Source: Caballeronia catudaia (lineage in GTDB: Bacteria; Pseudomonadota; Gammaproteobacteria; Burkholderiales; Burkholderiaceae). From it: a stretch of DNA of 64,000 nucleotides. Of this stretch, positions 42,362 through 51,566 are shown piece by piece (the first letter of the stretch is position 1; the number at the start of each line of letters is the position of its first letter). Both the position numbers and the translations under genes were made by a program. The notes beneath the pieces are model-generated. The model saw only the letters and a list, made by a program, of their open reading frames with translations, did not search any database and was not told where the DNA came from. The stretch is from the NCBI RefSeq assembly GCF_001544755.2, contig NZ_FCOF02000001.1, positions 62,001 through 126,000 on the forward strand, read 5' to 3'.

Positions 42362-42750
42362 TGCGCGCGCGCCGTTCACATCAACGCGGTTTCACGATGA
42401 TCGAAGTGCTCGTCGCGCTGGCGATCATCGGCGTGGCGCTCGCGGCGTCGATCCGCGCGGTCGGCTCGCTCGCGACAGGCGAAGCGGATCTGCATCGGCG
42501 GCTGCTCGCGGGCTGGAGCGCGGACAACGAACTCGCGCAATTGCGGCTCTCGCGACAGTTTCCGCAGATCGGCTCGCGCACGTTCGACTGCTCGCAAGGC
42601 AATCTCAAGCTCATGTGCACGCAGCGCGTGAGCCAGACGCCGAACCCGATTTTCCGGCGCGTCGAGATGCTCGTCACGACGCCGGGCCGTTCGGGTTATC
42701 TGGCGCAAATGGTCACGGTGGTGGCGAATGAAACGAACCGCTCGCTCTGA
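42358..42750 (+). CDS. gspI: Minor pseudopilin GspI
   Basis: This 130-residue minor pseudopilin has the cleavage site QRG before FTMIEVLVALAIIGVALAA, with Glu5. NELAQLRLSRQFP fits the GspI conserved helix. It begins with ATGATG; the first ATG overlaps the gspH stop. GspI, GspJ and GspK form the tip complex of the pseudopilus. Its 3' end overlaps gspJ by 23 bp. Confidence 0.93.
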   Translation: MMRARRSHQRGFTMIEVLVALAIIGVALAASIRAVGSLATGEADLHRRLLAGWSADNELAQLRLSRQFPQIGSRTFDCSQGNLKLMCTQRVSQTPNPIFRRVEMLVTTPGRSGYLAQMVTVVANETNRSL

Positions 42751-43411
42751 CCGGAACCGGAAGCATCGAACGCAGCGCGGTTTCACGCTGCTCGAAATGC
42801 TGATCGCGATCGCGATTCTCGCGGTGATCGCGGTGCTGTCGTGGCGCGGTCTCGATTCGGTGATTCGCGCGCGCAGCACGATCGAGAATTCGATGGAAGA
42901 CGAGCGCATCGTCGCGCAGTTGTTCGACCAGATGCGCATTGACGCGCGCCAGGCCGCAACCGACGACGAAGCCGGCCAGCCCGCCGTGCAGATCGGCAAC
43001 GGCTCGCTGCAGATCGTGCGCGGCGTGTTCGCGTCCAACACGGCGCCGCGTTTGCAGGTGGTGCGCTATCGGCTTTCGAACGGGCGGATCGTGCGCTCCG
43101 CGTCGCCGCCGCTGCAAAACGTCGGTGAAGTGCGGCGCGCGTTGTCGTCGGGCGAACCGGCGGAGGGCTGGAGCACGATTGCGCTGATGGGCGGCGTCGC
43201 CTCGCTTGCGACGCGCGTCTACATCCCGGAACAAGGCTGGACGACGAGAATGGCCGACGTCCTCTCGCAGATCAAGCAGAACGACAACAACCTGAAGGTG
43301 CCGCAACTCGGCAATGCGCCGCTGGCGCGCGCGGTGTCGGGCATTCAGGTCGCGGTCGGCGCGGGCAATCTGCAAGTGCCGCTCACGCGCGTTTTTCTGG
43401 TCGGAGAGTGA
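42728..43411 (+). CDS. gspJ: Minor pseudopilin GspJ
   Basis: This 227-residue protein has a basic leader (MKRTARSDRNRKHRTQRG) and then FTLLEMLIAIAILAVIAVL with Glu5. SWRGLDSVIRAR and the C-terminal RVYIPEQGWT stretch fit GspJ. The start lies inside the end of gspI, a 23-bp overlap. Confidence 0.94.
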   Translation: MKRTARSDRNRKHRTQRGFTLLEMLIAIAILAVIAVLSWRGLDSVIRARSTIENSMEDERIVAQLFDQMRIDARQAATDDEAGQPAVQIGNGSLQIVRGVFASNTAPRLQVVRYRLSNGRIVRSASPPLQNVGEVRRALSSGEPAEGWSTIALMGGVASLATRVYIPEQGWTTRMADVLSQIKQNDNNLKVPQLGNAPLARAVSGIQVAVGAGNLQVPLTRVFLVGE

Positions 43412-43413
43412 CG

Positions 43414-44541
43414 ATGCGAACGCTCAGCCGAAAGCGGAAGGAACGCGGCGTCGCGATCATCAGCGCGCTTCTGGTCGTGTCGCTTGCGGCGATTCTCGTG
43501 TCGGGCATGTTGTGGCGGCAGCAGGTGCAGATTCGCCGCATCGAGAATCAGCGGCTGCTCGCGCAGGCGCAGTGGATTTCGCGCAGCGCGCTCGACTGGA
43601 CGCGTCTCATCCTGCGCTCGGAAGCCGACACCTCGCCGACGGTCACCTATCTCGGCGGCGTGTGGGGCGTGCCGATCGCGCGGACCAAGCTGTCGGATTT
43701 TCTCGGGCAGATCGGCGAAGTGCGCGCGCAGCAGGGCGCATCGACGTATCTGTCCGGCTCGATCGAAGACGCGCAGGCGAAGTTCAACCTGCGCAATCTC
43801 GTATCGACGCCGACGCCCGGCGTGCTGACCATCAACGTCGGGCAGATTCAGGCGTTCCAGCGGCTGCTCGCGATGCTCGGCGTCAACGGCTCGCTCGCGA
43901 AGACGGTGGCGCTGCAGATGCGCGCGGGCCTCGCGCGCTCCGCGACGCGCTTCCAGATGCAGACCGGCACCGGCGGCACCACGAGCGCGACCGGCGCGGC
44001 CGGACAGCAGAGCACCGAAGCGACGATCGCGGCGCTCGCGCAGGGCGGCGCGGCGGGCGGCGGAAACTTCACGGACGATCCCGGCATGAAGGACACCGAC
44101 AGCAACGCGCCCGTCGCGCCGTTGCAGATGATCAGCGTCGATTCGCTGCTCGACGTGCCGGGCTTTTCGGCGGAAGCGGTCGCAAAGCTCCGGCCGTTCG
44201 TCACCGTGCTGCCGACTTCGACCGCCGTGAACATGAACACCGCGCCCGCCGAAGTGATCGCGGCCGTGGTGGCGGGCATGAATCTGTCGCAGGCGCAGGC
44301 GTTCGTCGCGCGCCGCGAGACGGTGTTTTTTCACGACATCGGCAACGTGCAACTCGCGCTGACCGGCGCGGGCGTCAAGACGGTGTCGATGGACCCGAAC
44401 GACATGGACGTCACGACGCGGTATTTCGTGATCCGCGGACGCGTCGAGCACGAACGCGCGCAACTGGAGCGCACGACGCTCGTGTATCGCGATCCGACGA
44501 CGCATACGACGCGCATCGTCTACACGCGCGATAGCCTGTAG
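43414..44541 (+). CDS. gspK: Large minor pseudopilin GspK
   Basis: This 375-residue protein caps the pseudopilus tip. After a short leader (KERG) the helix VAIISALLVVSLAAILV lacks Glu5, as is usual for GspK. The body has the SAM-like helical domain (SLLDVPGFSAEAVAKLRPF, NMNTAPAEVIAAVVAGM). The middle (about 180-230) is rich in Gly, Ala and Thr (TGTGGTTSATGAAGQQ). The ATG at 43414 has GGAGAG five bases upstream; a GTG six bases earlier overlaps the gspJ stop and is the alternative. Confidence 0.94.
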   Translation: MRTLSRKRKERGVAIISALLVVSLAAILVSGMLWRQQVQIRRIENQRLLAQAQWISRSALDWTRLILRSEADTSPTVTYLGGVWGVPIARTKLSDFLGQIGEVRAQQGASTYLSGSIEDAQAKFNLRNLVSTPTPGVLTINVGQIQAFQRLLAMLGVNGSLAKTVALQMRAGLARSATRFQMQTGTGGTTSATGAAGQQSTEATIAALAQGGAAGGGNFTDDPGMKDTDSNAPVAPLQMISVDSLLDVPGFSAEAVAKLRPFVTVLPTSTAVNMNTAPAEVIAAVVAGMNLSQAQAFVARRETVFFHDIGNVQLALTGAGVKTVSMDPNDMDVTTRYFVIRGRVEHERAQLERTTLVYRDPTTHTTRIVYTRDSL

Positions 44542-44577
44542 AGACGTGCCGCTGTCATTGATGAGAGGAAGTGGCCT

Positions 44578-45924
44578 TTGAGCACACTGATCGTTTTACT
44601 GCCGCCGCGCGATCCCGCGGTGCGCTCGGAAGAGTGGCATCTGCCGGATCTGCCTTTCCTGCTGCTCGACAAGCGCGGCGAGCCGCAACGCGCCGGCCGC
44701 GCGGCGCTCGGCCTGCTGCCGCGCGCGACCTCGACGGTGCTGATCGTCGCCGCGCGCGACACGCTGCTGCTCGCCGCTTCCGTGCCGCCGTTGAAAGGGC
44801 CGCGCCTGCGTCAGGCGCTGCCGAACGTCGTCGAAGACCAGTTGATCCAGGACCCGCAGACGTGTCACATCGCCGTCGATCCGGTCGATCTCGCGGATGG
44901 CAAGCGCGTGGTCGCGGTGATCGATCGCGGCTGGTTCCGCTTCGTGCTCGGCGCGTTTTCGGGCGCGGGGCATCGCAACGTGAAGGCCGTGCCCGCGATG
45001 CGGTGCCTGCCCGTGCCGGTGTGCGCGGCGCCCGTCGAGGAAGGCGAGGAAGAAGAAAAAGCAGTGCCGCCGACGCCGTTCATCGCGGGCCTGTTCGGTC
45101 AGGTCGTGTCGACCGCGCCCGCGCTGATGGGCGGGGTGGCTGCGCCCGCGCCTGCCGCGTCGGGCGCGCCGCGCATCGAGATCGCGATTGCGCGCGGCGA
45201 ACGCGCGGCGCTCGGCGAAGGCCTCGCGCTGCCCGCCGATTCGATCGAGGCGACGCTCTCCGCGCTCGCGGGCGATCGTCCCGTGACGCTGTATTCGCTC
45301 GTCGATCTGCCCGGCGATGAGCCGCGTCTTTCCGGCTCGCGCAACGCTGCGGCCGTGCTCGCGGGCGCACAGCCGATCGCCTTCGAAGCGCTCGCGCGCA
45401 ACGCGGTCGCGAGCCGCTTCGATCTGTGCCAGTTCGAATTCGCCGCGCAGCCGTGGCGCCTCGACCGCGCCACGGTGCGCCGCCTGCGCGTGCCGATCGC
45501 GCTCGTGGCGGCGTCGGTCATCGTGTCGATCATCGGCATCAACGTGCAATGGCTCCAACTCGCGCGCCAGCGAGACGCCATCGGCGCGCAGATGACCGAG
45601 CTGCTGCTCAACGCGTTTCCGAAGACGACCGTCGTGCTCGATGCGCCCGATCAGATGTCGCGCAACCTCGATCGCCTGCGCGTGGCGTCGGGCCAGTTGT
45701 CGCCGTCGGATTTCCTGTCGCTCGCGGACGGGCTCGCACGCTCGCTCGGTCCCGTGCCGGTGAACGGCGTCGCGGGGCTCGACTATCGCGACCGGCATCT
45801 GGAAGTGACCTTCAAGCCCGAAACGAAGGTCGATCCCGATCTCTCGAAGCGTCTCGCGGCCAATGGCCTGAACGGTTCGATCGATAGCAACACAGGCAAA
45901 TGGACGATCAGGAGCGCCCAATGA
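44578..45924 (+). CDS. gspL: Type II secretion inner-membrane protein GspL
   Basis: GspL links GspE to the membrane platform. The 448-residue protein has a long cytoplasmic actin-like domain (1-300) and one membrane helix (about 305-322, VPIALVAASVIVSIIGINV). A ferredoxin-like periplasmic domain follows (MTELLLNAFPKTTVVLD, YRDRHLEVTFKP). The start is TTG at 44578, with AGAGGAAG upstream at good spacing; no in-frame ATG lies nearby. The end overlaps gspM as ATGA. Confidence 0.92.
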   Translation: MSTLIVLLPPRDPAVRSEEWHLPDLPFLLLDKRGEPQRAGRAALGLLPRATSTVLIVAARDTLLLAASVPPLKGPRLRQALPNVVEDQLIQDPQTCHIAVDPVDLADGKRVVAVIDRGWFRFVLGAFSGAGHRNVKAVPAMRCLPVPVCAAPVEEGEEEEKAVPPTPFIAGLFGQVVSTAPALMGGVAAPAPAASGAPRIEIAIARGERAALGEGLALPADSIEATLSALAGDRPVTLYSLVDLPGDEPRLSGSRNAAAVLAGAQPIAFEALARNAVASRFDLCQFEFAAQPWRLDRATVRRLRVPIALVAASVIVSIIGINVQWLQLARQRDAIGAQMTELLLNAFPKTTVVLDAPDQMSRNLDRLRVASGQLSPSDFLSLADGLARSLGPVPVNGVAGLDYRDRHLEVTFKPETKVDPDLSKRLAANGLNGSIDSNTGKWTIRSAQ

Positions 45925-46424
45925 AAGCGGAAATCGGACGTTCACTGTCGGAATTCTGGGAAGTGCGCACGCCGCGCGAGAAGACGCTTTTGATGTGGGG
46001 CGGCATCGTGCTCGGCATTACGCTCGTGTATCTCGTGCTGTGGGCGCCCGCATACGAAGGCCGCGCGCGGCTGCGCCAGACCTTGCCGGCGATGCAGCGC
46101 CAGCTCGCGACGATGAACGCGCAGGCCAACGAAGCGCGCTCGCTCGAGCCCGCCGCCGAGGGCGTGATGCCGACCGGCGGCGCGCTGCGCGACGCGCTCG
46201 CAAAGTCGCTCGCCGACAACGGCATGCAGCCGACGCAGATCCAGGTGATCGGCGCGGCGGTGCAGATCCAGTTGAAGAACGCGTCGTTCCCGAACTGGAC
46301 GATGTGGCTCGACGACGCGCGCAAGCAGTTCAAGGTGCAGGTGTCGGAGGCGCGCGTCACGGCGCTCAAGCAGGACGGTCAGGTGGACCTGACCGCATCG
46401 CTGCAACCGGCCGGCACGAAATGA
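45921..46424 (+). CDS. gspM: Type II secretion inner-membrane protein GspM
   Basis: This 167-residue bitopic protein partners GspL. It has a cytoplasmic start (SLSEFWEVRTPREKTLLMWG), one membrane helix (about 27-45, GIVLGITLVYLVLW) and a periplasmic domain ending in FPNWTMWLDDARKQFKVQV. The ATG at 45921 has AGGAG upstream and overlaps the gspL stop. An in-frame ATG 21 bp earlier is less likely. Confidence 0.93.
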   Translation: MKAEIGRSLSEFWEVRTPREKTLLMWGGIVLGITLVYLVLWAPAYEGRARLRQTLPAMQRQLATMNAQANEARSLEPAAEGVMPTGGALRDALAKSLADNGMQPTQIQVIGAAVQIQLKNASFPNWTMWLDDARKQFKVQVSEARVTALKQDGQVDLTASLQPAGTK

Positions 46425-47200
46425 GTTACTGGACGCGACGCATCCGGCTCGCATTGCCGGCGATCTTCGTGATGGTGATATCGGTGGCGGGGACGCTGCT
46501 CGTGATGATGCCGGCCGCGTGGATCGTGCCGCAGTTTTCGAAGGCGACCGGCGGGCACGTGAATCTCGTCGATCCTTCAGGATCGCTCTGGCGCGGCTCG
46601 GCCACGCTGATGCTCGCCGCGGGCAGCGACGGCGCAGGCGCGACGCTCTTGCCGGGGCGCATCGAGTGGACGACGTCCTTCCTGCCGCTCTTCACCGGCC
46701 GCATCCACATGACGATGCTTCAGACGGAAGCGATGCCCGATGCCGTGATCCTCGACGCCAGCACGCGCGGCGCGACGCTCACGGGCGGACAGATCGCGGT
46801 GCCCGCGACGCTGCTGGCGGGCCTGGGCGCGCCGTTCAACACACTCGATTTCGATGGCGCCGTGCGGCTCTCGTGGACCGAGTTCCGTTTGCTCAATCGC
46901 AACGCTTACGGACAAGTGGTCGTCACGCTCGACGACATGGCTTCGCGCGTTTCGCGCGTGAAGCCGCTCGGTTCGTATCGCGTCGCGTTGCAGGCGCAGG
47001 GCGCATCCGCGACGATCAATCTGTCGACGAGCAAAGGCCCGCTGATGCTTACCGGCAATGGCTCGGTTGCAGCGGGATCGACATCTTTCCAGGGCACCGC
47101 GACCGCCGCGCCCGAGCAGCGCGAAAACCTCGCGGGCCTGTTGAACCTGCTCGGCCGTCACACCGACCCGGATACGGTCGCGCTGACCTTCATGCGCTAG
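46421..47200 (+). CDS. gspN: Type II secretion protein GspN
   Basis: This 259-residue protein has one N-terminal membrane helix (IRLALPAIFVMVISVAG) and a periplasmic beta-rich domain: VNLVDPSGSLWRGSATL, LPGRIEWTTSFLP, GSYRVALQAQG. It fits the GspN family, an accessory component present in some systems. It overlaps gspM as ATGA and is last in the operon. Its stop codon overlaps the stop of the convergent efflux gene by four bases. No gspO (prepilin peptidase) is present, so PilD encoded elsewhere presumably processes the pseudopilins. Confidence 0.92.
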   Translation: MSYWTRRIRLALPAIFVMVISVAGTLLVMMPAAWIVPQFSKATGGHVNLVDPSGSLWRGSATLMLAAGSDGAGATLLPGRIEWTTSFLPLFTGRIHMTMLQTEAMPDAVILDASTRGATLTGGQIAVPATLLAGLGAPFNTLDFDGAVRLSWTEFRLLNRNAYGQVVVTLDDMASRVSRVKPLGSYRVALQAQGASATINLSTSKGPLMLTGNGSVAAGSTSFQGTATAAPEQRENLAGLLNLLGRHTDPDTVALTFMR

Positions 47201-48726
47201 CGGCTGGCAGTCTGCGCCGCGCTCGCCGGGAGCGCCGGCGCGGGCGCTTCCACGCTGCCCGTCTCGCGATCCATCTGCGCGGCGTCCCAGCCGCCGCCGA
47301 GCGCCTTCACCAGTCCCACCGACGACACCATCCGCTGCCCCGCGATGTTCGCGAGCTTCTGCTGCGCGGTGAATGCCGTGGTCTGCGCGGTCAGCACGCT
47401 GAGGAAAGCGACCGTTCCCGCCTTGTACTGATTGTTGATGATCGCGAGCGCCTGCTGCGCGGATTCGACGGCCTGCTGCTGCACGACGATTTCCTTCTCC
47501 AGAATGCGCAGCGACGCGAGATTGTCCTCGACGTCCTGAAAGGCGGTGAGCACCGTTTGCCGGTACGTCGCGACGTTCTGATCGTAGGCGGCGCGCGCGG
47601 CTTCGGTGCGTGCGGCGCGCAGGCCGCCGTCGAAGATGGTCGCGGCGATGTCCGGGCCGAGCGTCCAGAAGCGCGATGGCGCGCGCAGCAGTTGCGACAG
47701 CACCGAGCTTTGGAAGCCGCCTTGCGCGGAGAGCGTGAGCGTCGGGAAATACGCGGCCATTTCGATGCCGATCTGCTCGTTCGCCGCTGCGGCCTTGCGC
47801 TCCGCCGACGCGATGTCGGGACGGCGCTCGAGAATCGCCGATGGCATCTGCACCGGCACGGTGGGCGGCGTGGCGTCGAGCGGAATCGGCGGAAGGGAGA
47901 ACGTGGACGCCGGTTCACCGACGAGCACCGCGATCGCGTGCTCGAACTGCGCGCGCGCGACGCCGTTCTCGATAGCCGACGCCTGCGCCGATTGCAGTTG
48001 CGTCTGCGCCTGAATCACGTCCGAGCGCGCGACGATGCCCTGCGCATACTGATTCTGCGTGAGCTTGAGCGATTGCTGGTACGCCGCGACCGTTTCGTCG
48101 AGCAGCTTTTGCTGTGCATCGAGCGAGCGCAACTGGAAATACGATTGCGCGAGCGTGGCCTGGGCGGACAGGCGCGCGTTGGCGAGATCGGCGGCGGCGC
48201 CTTGCTGGCCCGCCTTCTGCCCGGCGACCGTACGCGAGACGCTGCCCCACAGGTCCGGCTCCCAGCTCGCGTCGAGCGCGATGCTGAACTGGTTGTTGAC
48301 CGAGCCTTGCTGACCGAGGCTGGAACTGCTCGTCGACCGGTTGCCCGCGCCCGTTCCCGAACGCGATGCCGTTGCCGATCCGCCGATCGTCGGGAAATAT
48401 GCCGCGCGCGCTTCACCGACTAGCGCGCGCGCCTGCCGGTACGCGGCCGCGAACTGCGCGATGCTCTGGTTCGACTGATTCAACTGCGCTTCGAGATCGT
48501 CGAGGCGCGCGTCGTTGTAGATGGTCCACCAGGCGCCGCGGTCGATCTGATCGGCCGGCTGCGCGATCTTCCAACCATCGGGCGCTTCCTTGTAGCTGGC
48601 CGGGACCGTCGTCGTGGGGCGCTGATAGTCCGGCCCGACGGCGCAACCGGCGATGAATATCGCAAGCGCGGCGGCGCTCAGGCAGCGCATGGCGGAGGGA
48701 AGGGCGAAGGCGGGGCGATACGGCAT
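47197..48726 (-). CDS. Outer-membrane efflux lipoprotein, NodT/OprM family
   Basis: This 509-residue protein is a TolC-like outer-membrane factor for tripartite multidrug efflux. It has a lipobox AIFIAGC with Cys28, followed by AVGPDYQRPTTTVPASY, the usual NodT start. Two OEP repeats follow (NQSIAQFAAAYRQARALVGEAR and NEQIGIEMAAYFPTLTLSAQGG). It lies 2.2 kb from an EmrB-type pump gene and could be its exit duct. It is convergent with gspN. Confidence 0.9.
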   Translation of the reverse strand: MPYRPAFALPSAMRCLSAAALAIFIAGCAVGPDYQRPTTTVPASYKEAPDGWKIAQPADQIDRGAWWTIYNDARLDDLEAQLNQSNQSIAQFAAAYRQARALVGEARAAYFPTIGGSATASRSGTGAGNRSTSSSSLGQQGSVNNQFSIALDASWEPDLWGSVSRTVAGQKAGQQGAAADLANARLSAQATLAQSYFQLRSLDAQQKLLDETVAAYQQSLKLTQNQYAQGIVARSDVIQAQTQLQSAQASAIENGVARAQFEHAIAVLVGEPASTFSLPPIPLDATPPTVPVQMPSAILERRPDIASAERKAAAANEQIGIEMAAYFPTLTLSAQGGFQSSVLSQLLRAPSRFWTLGPDIAATIFDGGLRAARTEAARAAYDQNVATYRQTVLTAFQDVEDNLASLRILEKEIVVQQQAVESAQQALAIINNQYKAGTVAFLSVLTAQTTAFTAQQKLANIAGQRMVSSVGLVKALGGGWDAAQMDRETGSVEAPAPALPASAAQTASR

Positions 48727-48901
48727 CTGCTTGTCGGAATTCCTGTCGGCGCCGATCCGTTCGATGCGACGGAAGGCGAAGCCGAGATGGTAACGGAACG
48801 CGACGCGCGCCTGTTTCGAGGCCGCGCGTCAGGTAGACGTTAGGGTAACGGGTTCGCCGTAAGGCCGGTGTTACGCGACAGGCCGTATCGGTTACGACGC
48901 G

Positions 48902-49174
48902 TTACGGCGCGCCGTCCGAGCATGGCGCGGAGAGCAACGGCCGCGCGGATGTCTGCTTGGGCGCTGACGCCGAGGCCGGCTTGCGCCGATACCGGTTCTC
49001 GAACCATCCCATGCCGAGCACCGCGAATGATCCGCCCGGCAGCAGGAACACGATCACATACAACGCGAGTTTCCACGAACTCAGCTTCGGTGGGACGAAG
49101 TGACGGGAAGCGTTGGCAATCGTGCTGCTGATGGGGCCGAAGCGTCGGCGGGCGGTGCGGGCGAAGCGGGTCAT
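48902..49174 (-). CDS. Small single-pass membrane protein, unknown function
   Basis: This 90-residue frame starts MTRFARTARRRFGPISST with AAGGAC ahead of the ATG. It has a basic N-terminus (about 1-30) and one membrane helix (about 36-56, LALYVIVFLLPGGSFAVLGM). A polar Pro/Ser/Ala tail ends in CSDGAP. No family is recognised. It is divergent from the marR-emrB operon and in the same direction as the outer-membrane efflux gene. Confidence 0.6.
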   Translation of the reverse strand: MTRFARTARRRFGPISSTIANASRHFVPPKLSSWKLALYVIVFLLPGGSFAVLGMGWFENRYRRKPASASAPKQTSARPLLSAPCSDGAP

Positions 49175-49271
49175 GGGTGGGTCCTTCGGGTGTCGCGAAC
49201 GACGCGGCAGGAGATCAGAACATGGTTGCGGGCGGCGCATCGGGGCGCGTGACTCGTTGCATGAAATAATA

Positions 49272-49300
49272 TTGACTGAGCAACTATTTTTCAAGATACT
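49272..49300 (+). promoter_or_regulatory. Promoter of the marR-emrB operon
   Basis: TTGACT (49272-49277) and GATACT (49295-49300) are 17 bp apart, a near-ideal sigma-70 promoter 84 bp before the marR start. An imperfect dyad (ATATTGAC...CAACTAT, about 49270-49288) overlaps it and is a candidate site for MarR autorepression. Confidence 0.7.
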
Positions 49301-49383
49301 GCTGATTGCTTTTCTGCAGTTGTTGCCTTTCCGAAACGCGACGCAGTGTCGCAACCGCGCATCATCCGTTTGACCGAAGTCGC

Positions 49384-49881
49384 ATGAACAGCGAACCGCT
49401 TTACGATCCCGCCACGATTCAGCTCGAAACGAGCCTCGGCTACTATCTCGCCAAGGCGCGCAACGTGCTCGTCATGCGAACCGATCAGGCGCTCAAGCCG
49501 CTCGATCTGACGTCGCAGCAGATCGGCGTGCTTTTGATGCTCGCGTCGGGAAGAGCGCGCACGCCGCTGGAGTTGTCGCGTGAGATGTCCTACGACAGCG
49601 GTTCCATGACCCGTATGCTCGACAGGCTCGAAAAGAAGGGCTTCGTGAGCCGTGCGCGTAGCGACGCGGACCGCCGCATCGTCGAGCTCAGCCTGACGGA
49701 GCGCGGGCGCGATGCGGCCCGCCGTCTGCCCGCGATCGGCGCCGCGATGCTCAACGAGCAACTGGACGGCTTCAGCCGCGCCGAACTGGATATGCTGATC
49801 GCGATGCTCGCGCGCATCATCGGCAACACGCCGATGGCCGATTGCGCGCCATGCGGAGTCGGCGAAGAACCATCTGATTAA
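49384..49881 (+). CDS. MarR-family regulator of multidrug efflux (EmrR/MprA-like)
   Basis: This 165-residue protein has the MarR winged-helix fold, with RTPLELSREMSYDSGSMTRML as recognition region and DADRRIVELSLTERG as the wing. It ends in DCAPCGVGEE with two cysteines. It is the first gene before an EmrB-type pump, 109 bp apart, and most likely represses the operon and releases DNA on binding drugs. The start at 49384 follows a 26-residue in-frame extension with no conservation. Confidence 0.9.
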   Translation: MNSEPLYDPATIQLETSLGYYLAKARNVLVMRTDQALKPLDLTSQQIGVLLMLASGRARTPLELSREMSYDSGSMTRMLDRLEKKGFVSRARSDADRRIVELSLTERGRDAARRLPAIGAAMLNEQLDGFSRAELDMLIAMLARIIGNTPMADCAPCGVGEEPSD

Positions 49882-49990
49882 TCCGTAGAACCGAGTAATT
49901 CTTTGCGTCAGTTTCGCTGCCTGAGCAGAGAATGCCCCGACAAGAAAAGCTTGCGCGTGATGCACGCTTCGAGCACCGGAGAACCGAAAC

Positions 49991-51559
49991 ATGTCCGCAT
50001 CCACGACGAGCGCGCCGGCCTCACCGTCGACGCCCGCGCCCGTGCCGCTCAAGGGCGGCATCCTCGCCCTGCTGACGATGGGCCTCGCGCTCGGCACCTT
50101 CATGGAGGTGCTCGACACGTCCATCGCGAACGTCGCCGTGCCGACCATCTCCGGCAGCCTCGGCGTCGCGACGAGCGAGGGCACATGGGTGATCTCGTCG
50201 TATTCGGTCGCGTCCGCGATCGCGGTGCCACTGACCGGCTGGCTCGCGCGGCGCGTCGGCGAGGTGAAGCTGTTCACGATTTCCGTGCTGCTGTTCTCGA
50301 TCGCCTCCGCGTTGTGCGGGCTCGCGCACAACTTCGAATCGCTGATCGCGTTCCGCCTGCTGCAAGGTCTCGTCTCCGGCCCGATGGTCCCGCTGTCGCA
50401 GACCATTCTCATGCGCAGCTATCCGCCGGAGAAACGCGGACTCGCGCTCGGCCTCTGGGCGATGACCGTGATCGTCGCGCCGATCTTCGGCCCGGTCATG
50501 GGCGGATATATCACCGATAACTTCACCTGGCCGTGGATCTTCTACATCAACGTGCCGATCGGCGTGTTTTCGGCGGTGATCGCGTATTTTCTGCTGCGGG
50601 GCCACGAAACGAAGACGACGAAGCAGCGCATCGACGGCGTCGGTCTTGCGCTGCTCGTGATCGGCGTCGCGAGCCTGCAGATGATGCTCGACCTCGGCAA
50701 GGACCACGACTGGTTCAGCTCGAACCTCATCGTGACGCTGGCGATCGTGTCGGCGGTATCGCTTGCGTTCATGTTCGCGTGGGAGCTGACCGAGAAGGAA
50801 CCGGTGATCGACCTCTCGCTCTTCCGCGACCGCAATTTCGCGATGGGCGTGCTCATTACGTCGCTCGGCTTTCTCGCGTTCTTCGGCTCGGTCGTGGTGC
50901 TGCCGTTGTGGCTGCAAACCGTGCTCGGCTACACGCCGTGGCTCGCGGGCCTCGCCACCGCGCCGGTTGGCATCCTCGCGCTGGTGCTCTCGCCGCTCAT
51001 CGGGCAGAACATGCATCGGCTGAACCTGCGCGTGGTCGCGAGCTTCGCGTTCCTCACGTTCGCGTTCGTGTCGCACTGGAACTCGACTTTCACGCTCGAC
51101 ACGCCGTTCCACGAGATCATCTATCCGCGTCTGTTCCAGGGCATCGGCGTCGCGTGCTTCTTCGTGCCGATGACGACGATCACGCTCTCCAGCGTCTCCG
51201 ACGAGCGGCTCGCGGGCGCCGCGGGGTTGTCGAATTTTCTGCGGACCCTGTCAGGCGCGATCGGCACGGCGGTCAGCACGACCTTCTGGGAAAACGGCAT
51301 GATCCGCCATCACGCGCGGCTCACCGAATCGGTCACGCCGTATTCGGCCGGGACGACGGCTTACTCGGATCTGCTTTCGGGGCTCGGTTTGTCAGGACAG
51401 GCGCTGACAGCGCAGCTTGATCGCGTCGTGTCGGCGCAGGCGTACATGATGTCGACCAACGACTTCTTCCGCATCTCCTTCTATGCGTTTCTGGTGCTGG
51501 CCGTGATGGTCTGGCTGACGCGGCCGAAGAAGGGCGCGTCAGCCTCGATGGGACATTGA
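49991..51559 (+). CDS. emrB: EmrB/QacA-type multidrug MFS transporter (DHA2, 14 TM)
   Basis: This 522-residue protein is a drug:proton antiporter. It has 14 predicted membrane segments and the DHA2 motif LDTSIANVAVPTISG near residue 42. The GWLARRVG loop is the A motif, and RLLQGLVSGPMVPLSQTILM is motif B/C. IFGPVMGGYITDNFTWPWIFYINVPIG is the typical EmrB motif C to TM6 region. GGAGAA precedes the ATG. In E. coli EmrB works with EmrA and TolC; here no EmrA gene lies beside it. Its end is 7 bp from the convergent lipoprotein gene. Confidence 0.93.
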   Translation: MSASTTSAPASPSTPAPVPLKGGILALLTMGLALGTFMEVLDTSIANVAVPTISGSLGVATSEGTWVISSYSVASAIAVPLTGWLARRVGEVKLFTISVLLFSIASALCGLAHNFESLIAFRLLQGLVSGPMVPLSQTILMRSYPPEKRGLALGLWAMTVIVAPIFGPVMGGYITDNFTWPWIFYINVPIGVFSAVIAYFLLRGHETKTTKQRIDGVGLALLVIGVASLQMMLDLGKDHDWFSSNLIVTLAIVSAVSLAFMFAWELTEKEPVIDLSLFRDRNFAMGVLITSLGFLAFFGSVVVLPLWLQTVLGYTPWLAGLATAPVGILALVLSPLIGQNMHRLNLRVVASFAFLTFAFVSHWNSTFTLDTPFHEIIYPRLFQGIGVACFFVPMTTITLSSVSDERLAGAAGLSNFLRTLSGAIGTAVSTTFWENGMIRHHARLTESVTPYSAGTTAYSDLLSGLGLSGQALTAQLDRVVSAQAYMMSTNDFFRISFYAFLVLAVMVWLTRPKKGASASMGH

Positions 51560-51566
51560 AGCCGCG

